Positions 11,484 to 20,529 of a DNA stretch of 64,000 nucleotides are shown here, in pieces. Every line of letters begins with the position of its first letter. The stretch's first letter is position 1. The stretch lies in assembly GCF_007859815.1 (NCBI RefSeq), contig NZ_SJPH01000002.1, positions 788,766 to 852,765 on the forward strand. Reading direction: 5' to 3'. The notes under the pieces were generated by a model. That model had not been told where the DNA came from. It saw only the letters and a list, made by a program, of their open reading frames with translations, and did not search any database. The position numbers and the translations under genes were made by a program. The DNA comes from Botrimarina hoheduenensis. Its GTDB lineage: Bacteria > Planctomycetota > Planctomycetia > Pirellulales > Lacipirellulaceae.

Positions 11484-11833
11484 TCTCGCAAGAGCTGCTC
11501 GGCCTGCTTGTGCCACTGCCCGCGTGAGATGACACGATCGCAGCCCGCGGACTCCGCGGCGGCCAAACGCTGCTCTTGCACATGGGGGCCGAATGCGATG
11601 ATCTGGGCTGCGGGTGCCGCACTACGGAGCCAGACCACCAGAGCGGCCACGTCGGCGATCGGGGCCGTAAGATCGATCACGATCAGACCTATTTGCCGGG
11701 CCTCGGCCGCGCTAGTGAGCGTTTTCTCGATCGCCGTGGGCCCAACGGTGCGTAGCTCGGTGCCGGCACGTTGTGCGGCTCCCGACGCGGCAGAAACCGA
11801 CATTAGGTCAGTCGCGATGAGCAGGGCAGACAT
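11471..11833 (-). CDS. Receiver-like domain protein, unidentified
   Basis: This 120-residue alpha/beta protein starts MSALLIATDLMSVSAASGAAQRAG. Its shape resembles a degenerate response-regulator receiver: LIVIDLTAP could hold the phosphoacceptor-like Asp, and the sequence ends with a GCDRVISRGQW segment in place of the usual Lys loop. The acidic pair of a true receiver is missing at the N-terminus, so phosphorylation is doubtful. It lies 64 bp downstream of the P-II gene on the same strand, so signalling in nitrogen control is possible but unproven. Confidence 0.6.
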   Translation of the reverse strand: MSALLIATDLMSVSAASGAAQRAGTELRTVGPTAIEKTLTSAAEARQIGLIVIDLTAPIADVAALVVWLRSAAPAAQIIAFGPHVQEQRLAAAESAGCDRVISRGQWHKQAEQLLRDYAV

Positions 11834-11897
11834 AGGTTCTTATTCGACTCTTCGTTCGTTGTCGAGGAATTCCGACTTGCACGCCGTAGGCGGGTGA

Positions 11898-12245
11898 CTA
11901 CACCGCACCCGGACCCTCCAACCCGTCGCTGATCTGGATCACCTGCTCCATGGGCAGGACAAACGCTTTGCCATCGCCGATGTGACCTTCCTTGCTGGTG
12001 CGGGCGTGCTCTTCTAGGCACGCCAGCACGGGGTCGACGAAGTCGTCGTTGACCGCGATCTGGAGCTCGATCTTGCGCAGAAGCTGCGTCTGATACTCGT
12101 GCCCGCGATAGGTTTCGATGTGGCCGCGTTGGCGGGCGAATCCCATCGCGTCGGCAATCGTCATCCGCGTTACGCCGATCGCCGCCAGCGCACGCTGGGC
12201 AGCTTCGAGCTTGGTGGGTTGGATAACCGCGACGATGAGCTTCAC
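11898..12245 (-). CDS. glnB: Nitrogen regulatory protein P-II
   Basis: This 115-residue protein is a trimeric sensor of 2-oxoglutarate and ATP/ADP. It begins MKLIVAVIQPTKLEAAQRAL, has the T-loop with the modifiable Tyr51 in YRGHEYQTQLL, and the B-loop motif GHIGDGKAFVLPMEQVIQI. The T-loop tail LLRKIEL differs from the enterobacterial FLPKVKI. No amtB or glnA lies next to it, so the assignment to glnB rather than glnK is arbitrary. Confidence 0.92.
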   Translation of the reverse strand: MKLIVAVIQPTKLEAAQRALAAIGVTRMTIADAMGFARQRGHIETYRGHEYQTQLLRKIELQIAVNDDFVDPVLACLEEHARTSKEGHIGDGKAFVLPMEQVIQISDGLEGPGAV

Positions 12246-12387
12246 GACGTTTGGTCACGACCGGAGGAGGACGGCTTAATCAGGTCGCGTTAGCGTAGCT
12301 TCAGCCGCCGCTCACGGGTATCGGCCGGCTTGGGATGCTGTCGCAGCGAGGTGCCTCGGACCGACTACCAACACCAATGGCCGCTAC

Positions 12388-15201
12388 TTACATCGCCTTG
12401 TCGAGGTAACGATTGCGCATGGGGAACGCGAGCATCTCCGAATCGATGACCTTTTGGATCCGTGCGGTGGTCTCGCGCAGGTGCGCTTCGGTGTAGCGAT
12501 CAAGGGCGGGCTCGTCCTCGAGCAGCTCGTCGATCTTCTTTTTGAGTTCTTGCAACTCGACAAAGGCGATCGTCTGGCAGTCTTGCGGCGGAACATCGAT
12601 GATCGCTCCGCCTCGTGTCTCCATGAGCGAGATGTAGTAGCGTCCCATCGCGATCTCGGCGAGCCGCTCAAGATAAGCGCGTTGCAGGTTGCGGCGCAGG
12701 CTGGAGATGGCGGGCTGCCGGTTGGAGTACTCGCCGGGCTTGAAGTCATCGACCTCGCGGAAGATGAGCTTAGTCAGCCGCTCGAACAGTTCCGCGTTGG
12801 TAAAGACGTCCACGTCGGGGTCCGCCTTAAGCTCGTTGTCTTGGATTCGGTGGAGTGTCAACGAGGCCATCAAGCGATCTAGGATCCGCTCCTGCCAGAG
12901 CAGGATCACCTCATGCACGGGGTAATCCGCACGGCGCGCGGTGGGAGATCCCCAGTGCGACCACTTCGACGGTGCTAATTGGTTGTACAGCTCGCGGGGC
13001 ACGAGGAACGGTTGATCGCTGAAGACTTGCTCTCCGATCAGGTCCATCGCGGCGCGCTGACGATCGGCTTCGACCAGCAGGAAGGGCTGCGGGGCGTTCT
13101 TGTCGCCCTTGTGCGAGCGATTGACGTACAGCCCACCGACGTAGCGTGACGCATCGAACATCGCGCGGCCGTGCGTGGCGAGCAGCACCTGAAATCCGCG
13201 GAGCGCCCGTTCGTAATCTTCGCCATCGCCCACCAGATCGGCGACAACCTTCGGCAGGGCCTCGGCGACGATGGCAGCCTGATTCTTGGCGAAGGCTACC
13301 AGGTCGTCGCTCATGTCAAAGCGGCGGCTGTGCGGATCGGGATCGATGCCGCGGGTGTCCTCGTCTGTGCTGAAGGCGAGGCCGGTTTCACCGCTACGGG
13401 CGGCGATCGCGGCAAGGTCTTTCTTCTCATCCTTGACCTGTTTGTACCCGTACTCGATGGCCCAGTAGTCGTAGGCCCCGATGGTGCGCGAGTAGTAGTC
13501 GCCCTGCTTGGTGCCCGGGGGAGCGAGATTCGTGGGGTGGTAGTCCATCACCGAGGCGCTCAAGCCGGTCTTGGCGGTGCTTTCGGTGTTGTGGAGCTCG
13601 TCGGTTGAGAGCAGCGTGCTGGCCTTAAAGTTGTGACGCAGACCGAGGGTGTGCCCTACCTCGTGCATGGTGACCTCTTTGAGGCCCTCCATGATGAGCC
13701 GTTCGAGCTCTTCGGGCGAACGCTTGCGGGCCGAGCTTACCGCAGCGGCGAACGCCAGCTGTTGGCTCGATCCGCCCAGCAGATTGCACGAGCAGCGGCC
13801 CGTATGGCCTTGCCGTACATGCAGCGGGAGACCTTTCTGCTGGGCCTCGTAGGCACCGATCTCGACGGGTCCGCCGGTTAGCATCTCGATGCCTTGCGGC
13901 GTGACGGTCTGATACTCAAGTTTCCAGTACTGCAGGAAGTTCGCATCGAAGATGATGTCGGCGTCCAGGATCTGTCCGGTGATGGGGTTGACGCGCGACG
14001 GGCCCATTGCGAAGCCCGCGTCCGAAGTGATCCAACGGAACGTGTTGTAGTTGATGTCGCCGGGCTCCCAGTTGGCGTCCTCGGCTTGCTGATCGACGTC
14101 GATCGCGTCGTAGAAGCCCGCCTTCTCAAAGGCGAGGTTCCACTCTTCGATGCCATCCCGGATCGGCTTGCGATACTTGAAGGGGATCGTCTTCTCGAGC
14201 CAGAACTTGATGGGCTGCTTAGGGGTCGAAAACTCTGCGTCGGAGTCTGCCTTCTGCAGGTCCCAGCGCGTGATGTAACGCACAAAGCGGTCTTCGTCTT
14301 CCGGCTTCGAGAAGTCCTTCACCGCGGTCAGGAAGTAGCCGATCCGGTCGTCCGCCAGGCGCGGGCGATAGTCGGTCTTGGGAAGGCGGCTGATTGAATA
14401 GTGAACATTGATCGTTGCGGCGCGTGAGTCGGCGACCGTGTCGTACTCGGTATAGCCGCTCGAGGCGTAGGTCGCCGCGACCTGGATCTCCACGTTCCGG
14501 TCGTACCCCTTGGGTTCGAGGAACGTGCTGCGCTGCTTGGTGAACGAAAATCCGGGCAGCACCATGCCGATCTGGGGCAGATCGCTAAAGAAGACCGGAG
14601 TCATATCAATGATGTACGATCCGCCCGAACCCCGTGTGGCGATCGGCAGGCTGAACATCACGCTGTCGGTGTAGGCGAGCTTTACGGCCTCGGCGGTCGG
14701 CGTGCCCGGCTTCGCGCGGAAGCGGACGTTGCGGCGGACCACGTGGATCTGCTCGCCCACTTTGCGGAACTGCCAAACCCAGTCGTCACCAAAGCCCCAG
14801 CTGAAGCCGCCCAGCAGCGGCGTTTGGCCGATCCCCTTGGCGATCGTGATCAGCACGATCAAGTCGGTGTTGAGATCGCTGGGATCCAGCTCGGCGAACA
14901 GCCGGTCGTCGGCGTAATGGAGCTTGAGCAGTCCCTCGACGGCCTCGGTATCTTTGAGAACCTTCGACAGGGGCGGATACTTCGAGGACTTGGACTCCGC
15001 GGGCTTCTCCGAGGACTTGGACTCTTTCGAGTCGCTCGCCTTATCGGGAGACTCCGCGGCGACGCTCCCCTTGGTCTTTTCGGTGGGGGGGGCATCGTCC
15101 GCCTTGACCTCGTTCGCCTTGACCTCGGCGGACAACGTCAGCGCACCGACAACCAGAGCAATACGGGTAAGCATCGCACAGCGAATCAAAGCAGTGAGCA
15201 T
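12388..15201 (-). CDS. Exported zinc metalloprotease (DUF5117/DUF4953 type)
   Basis: This large protein (937 residues from ATG 15201) has the metzincin-like motif HEVGHTLGLRHNF, in which three His bind zinc and Glu is the base. The N-terminus is a signal peptide (MLTRIALVVGALTLSAEVKA) followed by a Lys/Ser/Glu-rich linker. The central domain with WITSDAGFAMGPSRVNPITGQILDADIIFD is characteristic of this zinc-dependent protease family. An ATG at 15174 is an alternative start; the frame is open to 15342 but that leader lacks signal-peptide character. It is divergent from the kinase-like gene. Substrate unknown; location likely periplasmic. Confidence 0.85.
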   Translation of the reverse strand: MLTALIRCAMLTRIALVVGALTLSAEVKANEVKADDAPPTEKTKGSVAAESPDKASDSKESKSSEKPAESKSSKYPPLSKVLKDTEAVEGLLKLHYADDRLFAELDPSDLNTDLIVLITIAKGIGQTPLLGGFSWGFGDDWVWQFRKVGEQIHVVRRNVRFRAKPGTPTAEAVKLAYTDSVMFSLPIATRGSGGSYIIDMTPVFFSDLPQIGMVLPGFSFTKQRSTFLEPKGYDRNVEIQVAATYASSGYTEYDTVADSRAATINVHYSISRLPKTDYRPRLADDRIGYFLTAVKDFSKPEDEDRFVRYITRWDLQKADSDAEFSTPKQPIKFWLEKTIPFKYRKPIRDGIEEWNLAFEKAGFYDAIDVDQQAEDANWEPGDINYNTFRWITSDAGFAMGPSRVNPITGQILDADIIFDANFLQYWKLEYQTVTPQGIEMLTGGPVEIGAYEAQQKGLPLHVRQGHTGRCSCNLLGGSSQQLAFAAAVSSARKRSPEELERLIMEGLKEVTMHEVGHTLGLRHNFKASTLLSTDELHNTESTAKTGLSASVMDYHPTNLAPPGTKQGDYYSRTIGAYDYWAIEYGYKQVKDEKKDLAAIAARSGETGLAFSTDEDTRGIDPDPHSRRFDMSDDLVAFAKNQAAIVAEALPKVVADLVGDGEDYERALRGFQVLLATHGRAMFDASRYVGGLYVNRSHKGDKNAPQPFLLVEADRQRAAMDLIGEQVFSDQPFLVPRELYNQLAPSKWSHWGSPTARRADYPVHEVILLWQERILDRLMASLTLHRIQDNELKADPDVDVFTNAELFERLTKLIFREVDDFKPGEYSNRQPAISSLRRNLQRAYLERLAEIAMGRYYISLMETRGGAIIDVPPQDCQTIAFVELQELKKKIDELLEDEPALDRYTEAHLRETTARIQKVIDSEMLAFPMRNRYLDKAM

Positions 15202-15412
15202 CGATCGAGTATCCAATTGCTGAGCACCGCGTTGCCCTCCAGGTGAGCACGCAGCGAAAACGGTTGGCCTAACCGGCAAGAACCTTACAACCCCACGACC
15301 GGGTCCAGGCACAGGCTTGTAACTATACCCCATTCCACCCACGCTGCTTGACCGTTCTTCTTTTCTTAAATCCCCTGTACCTGCCGAGGCCCGGTGGTCG
15401 GGCCCCCTATGT

Positions 15413-16405
15413 ATGGCTCCTGTCTCGAACGCCGATCCCGTGTACCGGCTGCCCCCCGAGGTTCAGCGGGCGTTTGCTGAGCTGCGGGACCCCCGCCGAG
15501 TTGAGCTGGTGCCGAGCGGACTCAGCGGTGCCCGTGTGCTGCGGGTCGAGGCCCCGACCGGCAGGTACGCTGTTAAGGCCTGCCAGCAGGCCCAGCCCGA
15601 CGCGGCACGCGACGCCTGGGTTGCGAGTGAGCTAAGCCGCGCCAATCGCCGCACGCCACACATGGCACGGCCGTACACCACCCTCCACGGCGAGCCAGCG
15701 TTTTTCCAAGCAGGGCATAGCTGGCAGGTGCGCGATTGGATCGAGGGCTCCCCCGCCACGCCTGCCACCGCCGACGTCGCAGTCCGTGGGCTCGCCGCGC
15801 TGCATGCTGCGTGGAGCGAATCGACTCGCGTGGCTGATCTCCCCTCGACGTTGCCATCAATATCGCCCTCGATACCGCCCCCGCCGGTGTTCGCCACCCG
15901 CTTGGCGGCGCTCGAGGCGGCCGCAGACGACCCGGTCTCAGCTACGACGCTAGAAACCGGGGCGCGTGCGCTGGCGATCAAGCAGATGCGGCGTTTCGCC
16001 CGTGAGGTCTTTGCCGTGCAAACGGTTCACGGCGATGCCCGTCCCGAAAACGCCCGCGTGCGGGAGGGAAAGCTTGCGGGCTGGATCGACGACGGGGCTT
16101 TGGCAGTCGACACGCCGTGGCGCGATGTCGCAAGGCTGACGGGCGAGCTTGCCGATGGCGACGCGGCGTACCGCGACCAGTTAGTACGCGTCTATGCCGA
16201 AGCCAGCGGCACCGGCGATAGGGCTCCCTGCGAGCTGGTAGGAGCCCTCGACCTTGCGGCGACCGTGATAGCGGTCAGCCGTTGGCGGGGCTGGCTGGCG
16301 GGGCCCGACCGCGAGCGTTGGCAAGAAGTGGGAGGCATAACTCGGCGAGAAGCCCTAGAATGGCGATTGGACCGGCTCTTGCGAGCTTCTTCCTCGCAGG
16401 GGTGA
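15413..16405 (+). CDS. Phosphotransferase (APH/choline-kinase fold)
   Basis: This 330-residue protein has the kinase-fold catalytic motif VHGDARPENARV (general base Asp, metal-binding Asn) and a following IDDGALAVDTPWRD in place of the usual IDFD..G.G. The N-lobe contains GRYAVKACQ, whose Lys would bind ATP, and WQVRDWIEGSPA forms the hinge. Members phosphorylate aminoglycosides, choline, homoserine or other small alcohols; the substrate cannot be read from the sequence. Resistance should not be assumed. Confidence 0.75.
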   Translation: MAPVSNADPVYRLPPEVQRAFAELRDPRRVELVPSGLSGARVLRVEAPTGRYAVKACQQAQPDAARDAWVASELSRANRRTPHMARPYTTLHGEPAFFQAGHSWQVRDWIEGSPATPATADVAVRGLAALHAAWSESTRVADLPSTLPSISPSIPPPPVFATRLAALEAAADDPVSATTLETGARALAIKQMRRFAREVFAVQTVHGDARPENARVREGKLAGWIDDGALAVDTPWRDVARLTGELADGDAAYRDQLVRVYAEASGTGDRAPCELVGALDLAATVIAVSRWRGWLAGPDRERWQEVGGITRREALEWRLDRLLRASSSQG

Positions 16406-16552
16406 TATAGCCCACGGTAGCGGGAAATTGGTTTCAGCGGGGTGAACCCACCGAACCGCGGTTGCGTTGGCAAGGGAGCCGCGGGGATAACCACGCTTTG
16501 CAACGCCCCGGCGATTGACGCTATCCGCTCCGAACCTCAAACGACCGCTCCG

Positions 16553-18472
16553 ATGAAACCTTCTGTCTGCCGGCTCGCCACGCTCTTGCTGTTGATCAGC
16601 GGGTACTGCACCGGCTCGGCTACGGCTCAGTTTAAATTCGAACTGCCTCCCAATCTGGGGGGGGAGGCGTCAACGGAGCCGGTCCGCTTGGAGGCGCGGA
16701 TCGCTCCTGCTACGACCGAGCGGCCGGCCCTGCTGCTGGTCACCGCAACGGTCGCGCCGGGGTACCATCTCTACTCGCTGACGCAGCCCGCGGGCGGCCC
16801 CGAGCCTTCCAAGCTCTCTCTCCGGCCGATGCCCGGCGTCCGGGTCGGTGCCTTTTCCGTCACTCCCGCGCCGCAGATCAAGTCGTACGCCGAGATTTGG
16901 CCCGGCCTGCCGATCGAAGAGCACAGCGGCAAGATCACCTGGTTTGCCCCGATTGACTGGTCGTCTGACCTTGAGCGGCCAACGGTGGCCGGCGTTCTCA
17001 CTACGCAAGCCTGCGACGCCGGTAGCTGCGAGCCGCTCGAACTTGAGTTCACGGCCAAACCGAGCTCGGCTCCGGCGTCGGCTGAGATTGCGGCTGCTTG
17101 GCTGGCGAGCCCGCTGGCTCAACCCGCAGACATCAGCACGAACTCGACTGCGCCGCCGGTCGGCAGCACGGCCGAGCCCCTTAGCACCGCAGCCCTGCTA
17201 CCCATCCTGGGAGCCGCGCTGCTGGGCGGGCTCATCCTGAATCTCATGCCGTGCGTCCTGCCGGTGATCGGCCTGAAGGTGCTCTCGTTTGCTGAGCAGG
17301 CGGGGCATCAGCGGGGCCGCGTGCTGGCGATGAACTTGGCCTACTCGGCAGGTTTGATTGGTGTGTTCCTGTTGCTCGCCCTGCTCGCCTCGCTTGCGCA
17401 GCTTGGTTTAGCCAACGAAAGCCTCGGCTGGGGCGAGCTGTACACGATCGCCTGGTTCAAAATCGCGATGATCGTGCTGGTGTTCGCCATGGCGCTGAGC
17501 TTTCTGGGCGTGTGGGAGATCCCGCTCCCCGGGTTTGCCGGAGCCCGCGCCGCGAACGACCTGCAGCAGCAAGAGGGACTTTCCGGCGCGTTCTTCAAGG
17601 GGATTTTTACGACCATCCTCGCTACGCCATGCAGCGGGCCGTTCTTGGGACCGGTTTTCGGTTTCACGCTCGGTCAGCCACCGGCGATCACGCTACTCAT
17701 CTTTGGCTTTGTCGGCTTGGGAATGGCCTCGCCTTATCTGCTCATCGGCCTGTTTCCGTCGCTCGTTGCCTGGCTCCCCAAGCCGGGCGCCTGGATGGAG
17801 ACCTTTAAGCAGCTGATGGGCTTTGTGCTGATGGGCACCGTGGTCTACCTGTTCTCGACGGTCTCGACCGACCTCTACCTGCCCGCGCTCACCACGCTGG
17901 TGGCGATCGCGCTGGCCTGCTGGTGGATCGGGCGCACGCCGATCACGGCCTCGCCCGTGGCCCGTTCGACCGCCTGGTACGGCGGAGCGGGAGTGGCGGC
18001 GGTGGTAGGGTGGCTGGCTTTCAGCTTGGCGAGCTACGGCGGCCACGATCTGGCGTGGAAGCCCTACAGCCAAGCGAGTCTCGCCGCGGCGCAAAACGCC
18101 GGCAAGACGGTGCTTGTTGATTTCACGGCGGACTGGTGCCTCACTTGTAAGCTAAACCTCAAACTCGCGATCAACACCGACCAAGTGAAGGCGGTGGTTG
18201 AAGCGAACGACATCGAGCCGCTGCTAGCCGACTGGACCGACCGAAACGACGAGATCAAGCAGGCGATCGAAGCGCTCGGCAGCCGCAGCATCCCGCTGCT
18301 GGCGATTTACCCAGCGGGCCGTCCCGACCGCCCGATCCTGCTGTGGGACCGGATCAAGCAGGAGCAACTGCTAAGTGCCCTGCGCGAAGCGGGAGCGACG
18401 ATCGACAACGGCGGCGAGTTGGTGGAACCGACGATCGAAATCGGCGTCACCACAGGCGGCGCGATGCGGTAG
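16553..18472 (+). CDS. dsbD: DsbD-like thiol:disulfide interchange protein
   Basis: This 639-residue protein carries electrons across the inner membrane to periplasmic thiols. After a signal peptide comes the periplasmic N-terminal domain with its cysteine pair in CDAGSCEPLEL. Eight or so membrane helices carry the paired cysteines LMPCVLPVIG and ATPCSGPFLG. The C-terminal thioredoxin domain has ADWCLTCKLN (Cys529, Cys532). The start is ATG 16553; an open frame extends to 16442 but lacks signal-peptide features. No cytochrome-maturation genes adjoin it, although two CxxCH proteins appear near 29 kb. Confidence 0.92.
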   Translation: MKPSVCRLATLLLLISGYCTGSATAQFKFELPPNLGGEASTEPVRLEARIAPATTERPALLLVTATVAPGYHLYSLTQPAGGPEPSKLSLRPMPGVRVGAFSVTPAPQIKSYAEIWPGLPIEEHSGKITWFAPIDWSSDLERPTVAGVLTTQACDAGSCEPLELEFTAKPSSAPASAEIAAAWLASPLAQPADISTNSTAPPVGSTAEPLSTAALLPILGAALLGGLILNLMPCVLPVIGLKVLSFAEQAGHQRGRVLAMNLAYSAGLIGVFLLLALLASLAQLGLANESLGWGELYTIAWFKIAMIVLVFAMALSFLGVWEIPLPGFAGARAANDLQQQEGLSGAFFKGIFTTILATPCSGPFLGPVFGFTLGQPPAITLLIFGFVGLGMASPYLLIGLFPSLVAWLPKPGAWMETFKQLMGFVLMGTVVYLFSTVSTDLYLPALTTLVAIALACWWIGRTPITASPVARSTAWYGGAGVAAVVGWLAFSLASYGGHDLAWKPYSQASLAAAQNAGKTVLVDFTADWCLTCKLNLKLAINTDQVKAVVEANDIEPLLADWTDRNDEIKQAIEALGSRSIPLLAIYPAGRPDRPILLWDRIKQEQLLSALREAGATIDNGGELVEPTIEIGVTTGGAMR

Positions 18473-18609
18473 ACCCAGCGCACCGGCTCATTACCTTAAG
18501 GCGGTAAGGAGAGGAGCCCGAAGTGTACTGATGGCGCTGCGTCACGAAGAGCTGAACCTACGAGTGAGGCGGTGCCGCACAGCGTTAGGGCAGCTTTTCG
18601 ACGCCTCGC

Positions 18610-19104
18610 TCACCCCAGCCACGCACTGACCACCTCGGCGAACATTTCCTCATCGAGCGTTTCGTGGGCGAGCAGGTGATCGGCCACGCCAGCGATCGCT
18701 TCCCAGTGCCGATCGTCCGAGAGCAGCCCGTGCAGCCCGGCGGTGCGGGCTTCTAGCCAAACGGTGCGGGGGCGTTCCTCGGGACGCAGCGCGGCGGCTT
18801 CGGACCAGGCGTGCTGCCAGTCGGCCGACCACTCGGCAACCAACGCCGGATGGAACGGCTCGCCCGTATAGATCATCTCCGCCACGGGGCCGCCGAGCGC
18901 CACCAGCACCAGCTTCTCGGCGAGAACCAGCGGAGCGAACGCAGCGCGGCGCCATGCCACCTGGGTGTCGCCGTAGCGGTGGGGGCCATCGTCGTTGTCC
19001 GGAGCGATCGAAACGCTCAGCACCCGCCCGCCGGCATAGGCAGCCGTAAAGGCATGCCCCGCCTCGTGATAGGCGGTGGCGGTTTCGTCGTCCGAAGCAC
19101 TCAA
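18610..19104 (-). CDS. Small M41 (FtsH-type) peptidase-domain protein
   Basis: This 164-residue protein has the zinc motif HEAGH in [18 protein letters not shown], followed by [14 protein letters not shown] and a SADWQHA segment whose Asp could be the third ligand, as in FtsH. The AAA+ ATPase and membrane segments of FtsH are absent. The start is TTG 19104, whose TTGA overlaps the TGA of purM, so translation is coupled. The open frame upstream (Arg- and Pro-rich) is the shadow of purM. Its function and target are unknown. Confidence 0.75.
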   Translation of the reverse strand: MSASDDETATAYHEAGHAFTAAYAGGRVLSVSIAPDNDDGPHRYGDTQVAWRRAAFAPLVLAEKLVLVALGGPVAEMIYTGEPFHPALVAEWSADWQHAWSEAAALRPEERPRTVWLEARTAGLHGLLSDDRHWEAIAGVADHLLAHETLDEEMFAEVVSAWLG

Positions 19105-20174
19105 GGGCCGTCGTGCCTTGCCAGAATGCGGCCGATCGGCCAGGTCTCGACTCCTGTCTCGATCAGCTGCCGCGCGATGCTCTCGGCAAAGTGCTCGCTG
19201 ACGACCAGCGCCATCCCAACGCCCCGGTTGAAGACCCGCGCCATTTCTTCGGCGGGGACTTCGCCCAGGCGCTGGAGCCATCCGAAAACCGGCGGCACAG
19301 GCCAGCTCCCCGGGTCGATGTCGAGCATCACGCCGGCGGGGAGTATTCGGCTGAGGTTTTCCACCAATCCGCCGCCCGTGATGTGCGCGATGCCGTGCAC
19401 CACCTGTTTCTTGCGATAGTGCCTCAGCACAGCCCGCACCGGCTGGACGTAGATGCGTGTGGGGACCATGAGCAGATCGGCCACCGTGCTACCGTCACAT
19501 TCCGCGACCGTGTCCTCTAGGCCAAGTCCGGCTGCGTCGAAGACGATCTTGCGCACCAGGCTGTAGCCGTTCGAGTGCAAACCGCTCGAGGCCAGCCCGA
19601 GGATCACATCGCCCGCACCGATACGCGAACCGTCGATGAGCCGATCGCGTTCGACAACGCCGACCGAGAAGCCCGCCAGATCGTAGTCATCGGGCCCATA
19701 AAGGTCGGGCATGATGGCGGTCTCGCCACCGATCAGGGCCGACTCACCGTCGATACAACCGTCGCTGATGCCGCGGACCACCTGTTCGAGACGATCGGGA
19801 TCGTCACGCCCCATGGCGATGTAGTCGAGAAAAAAGAGCGGTTCGGCCCCGGTGCAGAGGGCGTCGTTAACGCACATGGCCACCAGATCGCGGCCGACGG
19901 TGTCGTGCCGATTGGCCCTTTGGGCGACTTTGAGCTTGGTGCCGACGCCATCGGTACACGAGACGAGGACCGGGTCGCGATACTGGCGGGCAAACAGTTT
20001 GCCGGCAAAATCGAGGCGAAACAGCCCCGCAAACCCCCCTTCGAGCGGCATGACCCGCGGGGTGTGGGTCCGGCGCATCAGGCTCGGCAGTCGGGCCATC
20101 GACTGCTCGTAGATGTCCAGATCGACGCCGGCGTCCTTGTACTGAATCGGAGGCATAGTCAGGCGCTGAGGCAT
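19101..20174 (-). CDS. purM: Phosphoribosylformylglycinamidine cyclo-ligase (AIR synthetase)
   Basis: The enzyme closes the imidazole ring in purine synthesis (FGAM + ATP to AIR). The N-terminal YKDAGVDLD is the family signature, and [35 protein letters not shown] and [17 protein letters not shown] are the conserved nucleotide-site blocks. Two in-frame ATGs exist (20174 and 20156); the upstream one was created by an 18-bp tandem duplication, so [10 protein letters not shown] at 20156 may be the ancestral start. It overlaps the M41-like gene by four bases. Confidence 0.95.
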   Translation of the reverse strand: MPQRLTMPPIQYKDAGVDLDIYEQSMARLPSLMRRTHTPRVMPLEGGFAGLFRLDFAGKLFARQYRDPVLVSCTDGVGTKLKVAQRANRHDTVGRDLVAMCVNDALCTGAEPLFFLDYIAMGRDDPDRLEQVVRGISDGCIDGESALIGGETAIMPDLYGPDDYDLAGFSVGVVERDRLIDGSRIGAGDVILGLASSGLHSNGYSLVRKIVFDAAGLGLEDTVAECDGSTVADLLMVPTRIYVQPVRAVLRHYRKKQVVHGIAHITGGGLVENLSRILPAGVMLDIDPGSWPVPPVFGWLQRLGEVPAEEMARVFNRGVGMALVVSEHFAESIARQLIETGVETWPIGRILARHDGP

Positions 20175-20185
20175 AGTCAGGCGCT
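20150..20185 (-). repeat. Perfect 18-bp tandem duplication at the purM start
   Basis: GAGGCATAGTCAGGCGCT occurs at 20150-20167 and again at 20168-20185 with no gap. On the coding strand this duplicates a start codon in frame and adds the six residues MPQRLT. Confidence 0.85.
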
Positions 20186-20529
20186 AGGGATTGGCAAAGC
20201 TGTCGAAGCGGCAATAGTCCCGTTAGGAGGGGTTTAGGGCAAGCGGCCTCCATCTCAGGTGCCGCGAATCGCATGTGAAGGCGTGCTGAGCGGTGTCCGG
20301 TCATGCGGACGCGCGAAGCCGCGCTGGCACCAACCAGCGGTATGAAGCCGGCCTCTGCTAAGGGTCGATGCTAGCGTTATGCCCCCGGTTCGCGCAAGCT
20401 GCGTAGGACATCGGGGGGGTGATTCCAGGGCCAGGGAAGGCGGCGCCTGACTTAGAATGTCCTCTCCCTATGAGCGTAATGATTGCCCACGGCCCTCTCC
20501 CCTCGCTTGCCCGCCCGGCGGGCCTCGTC

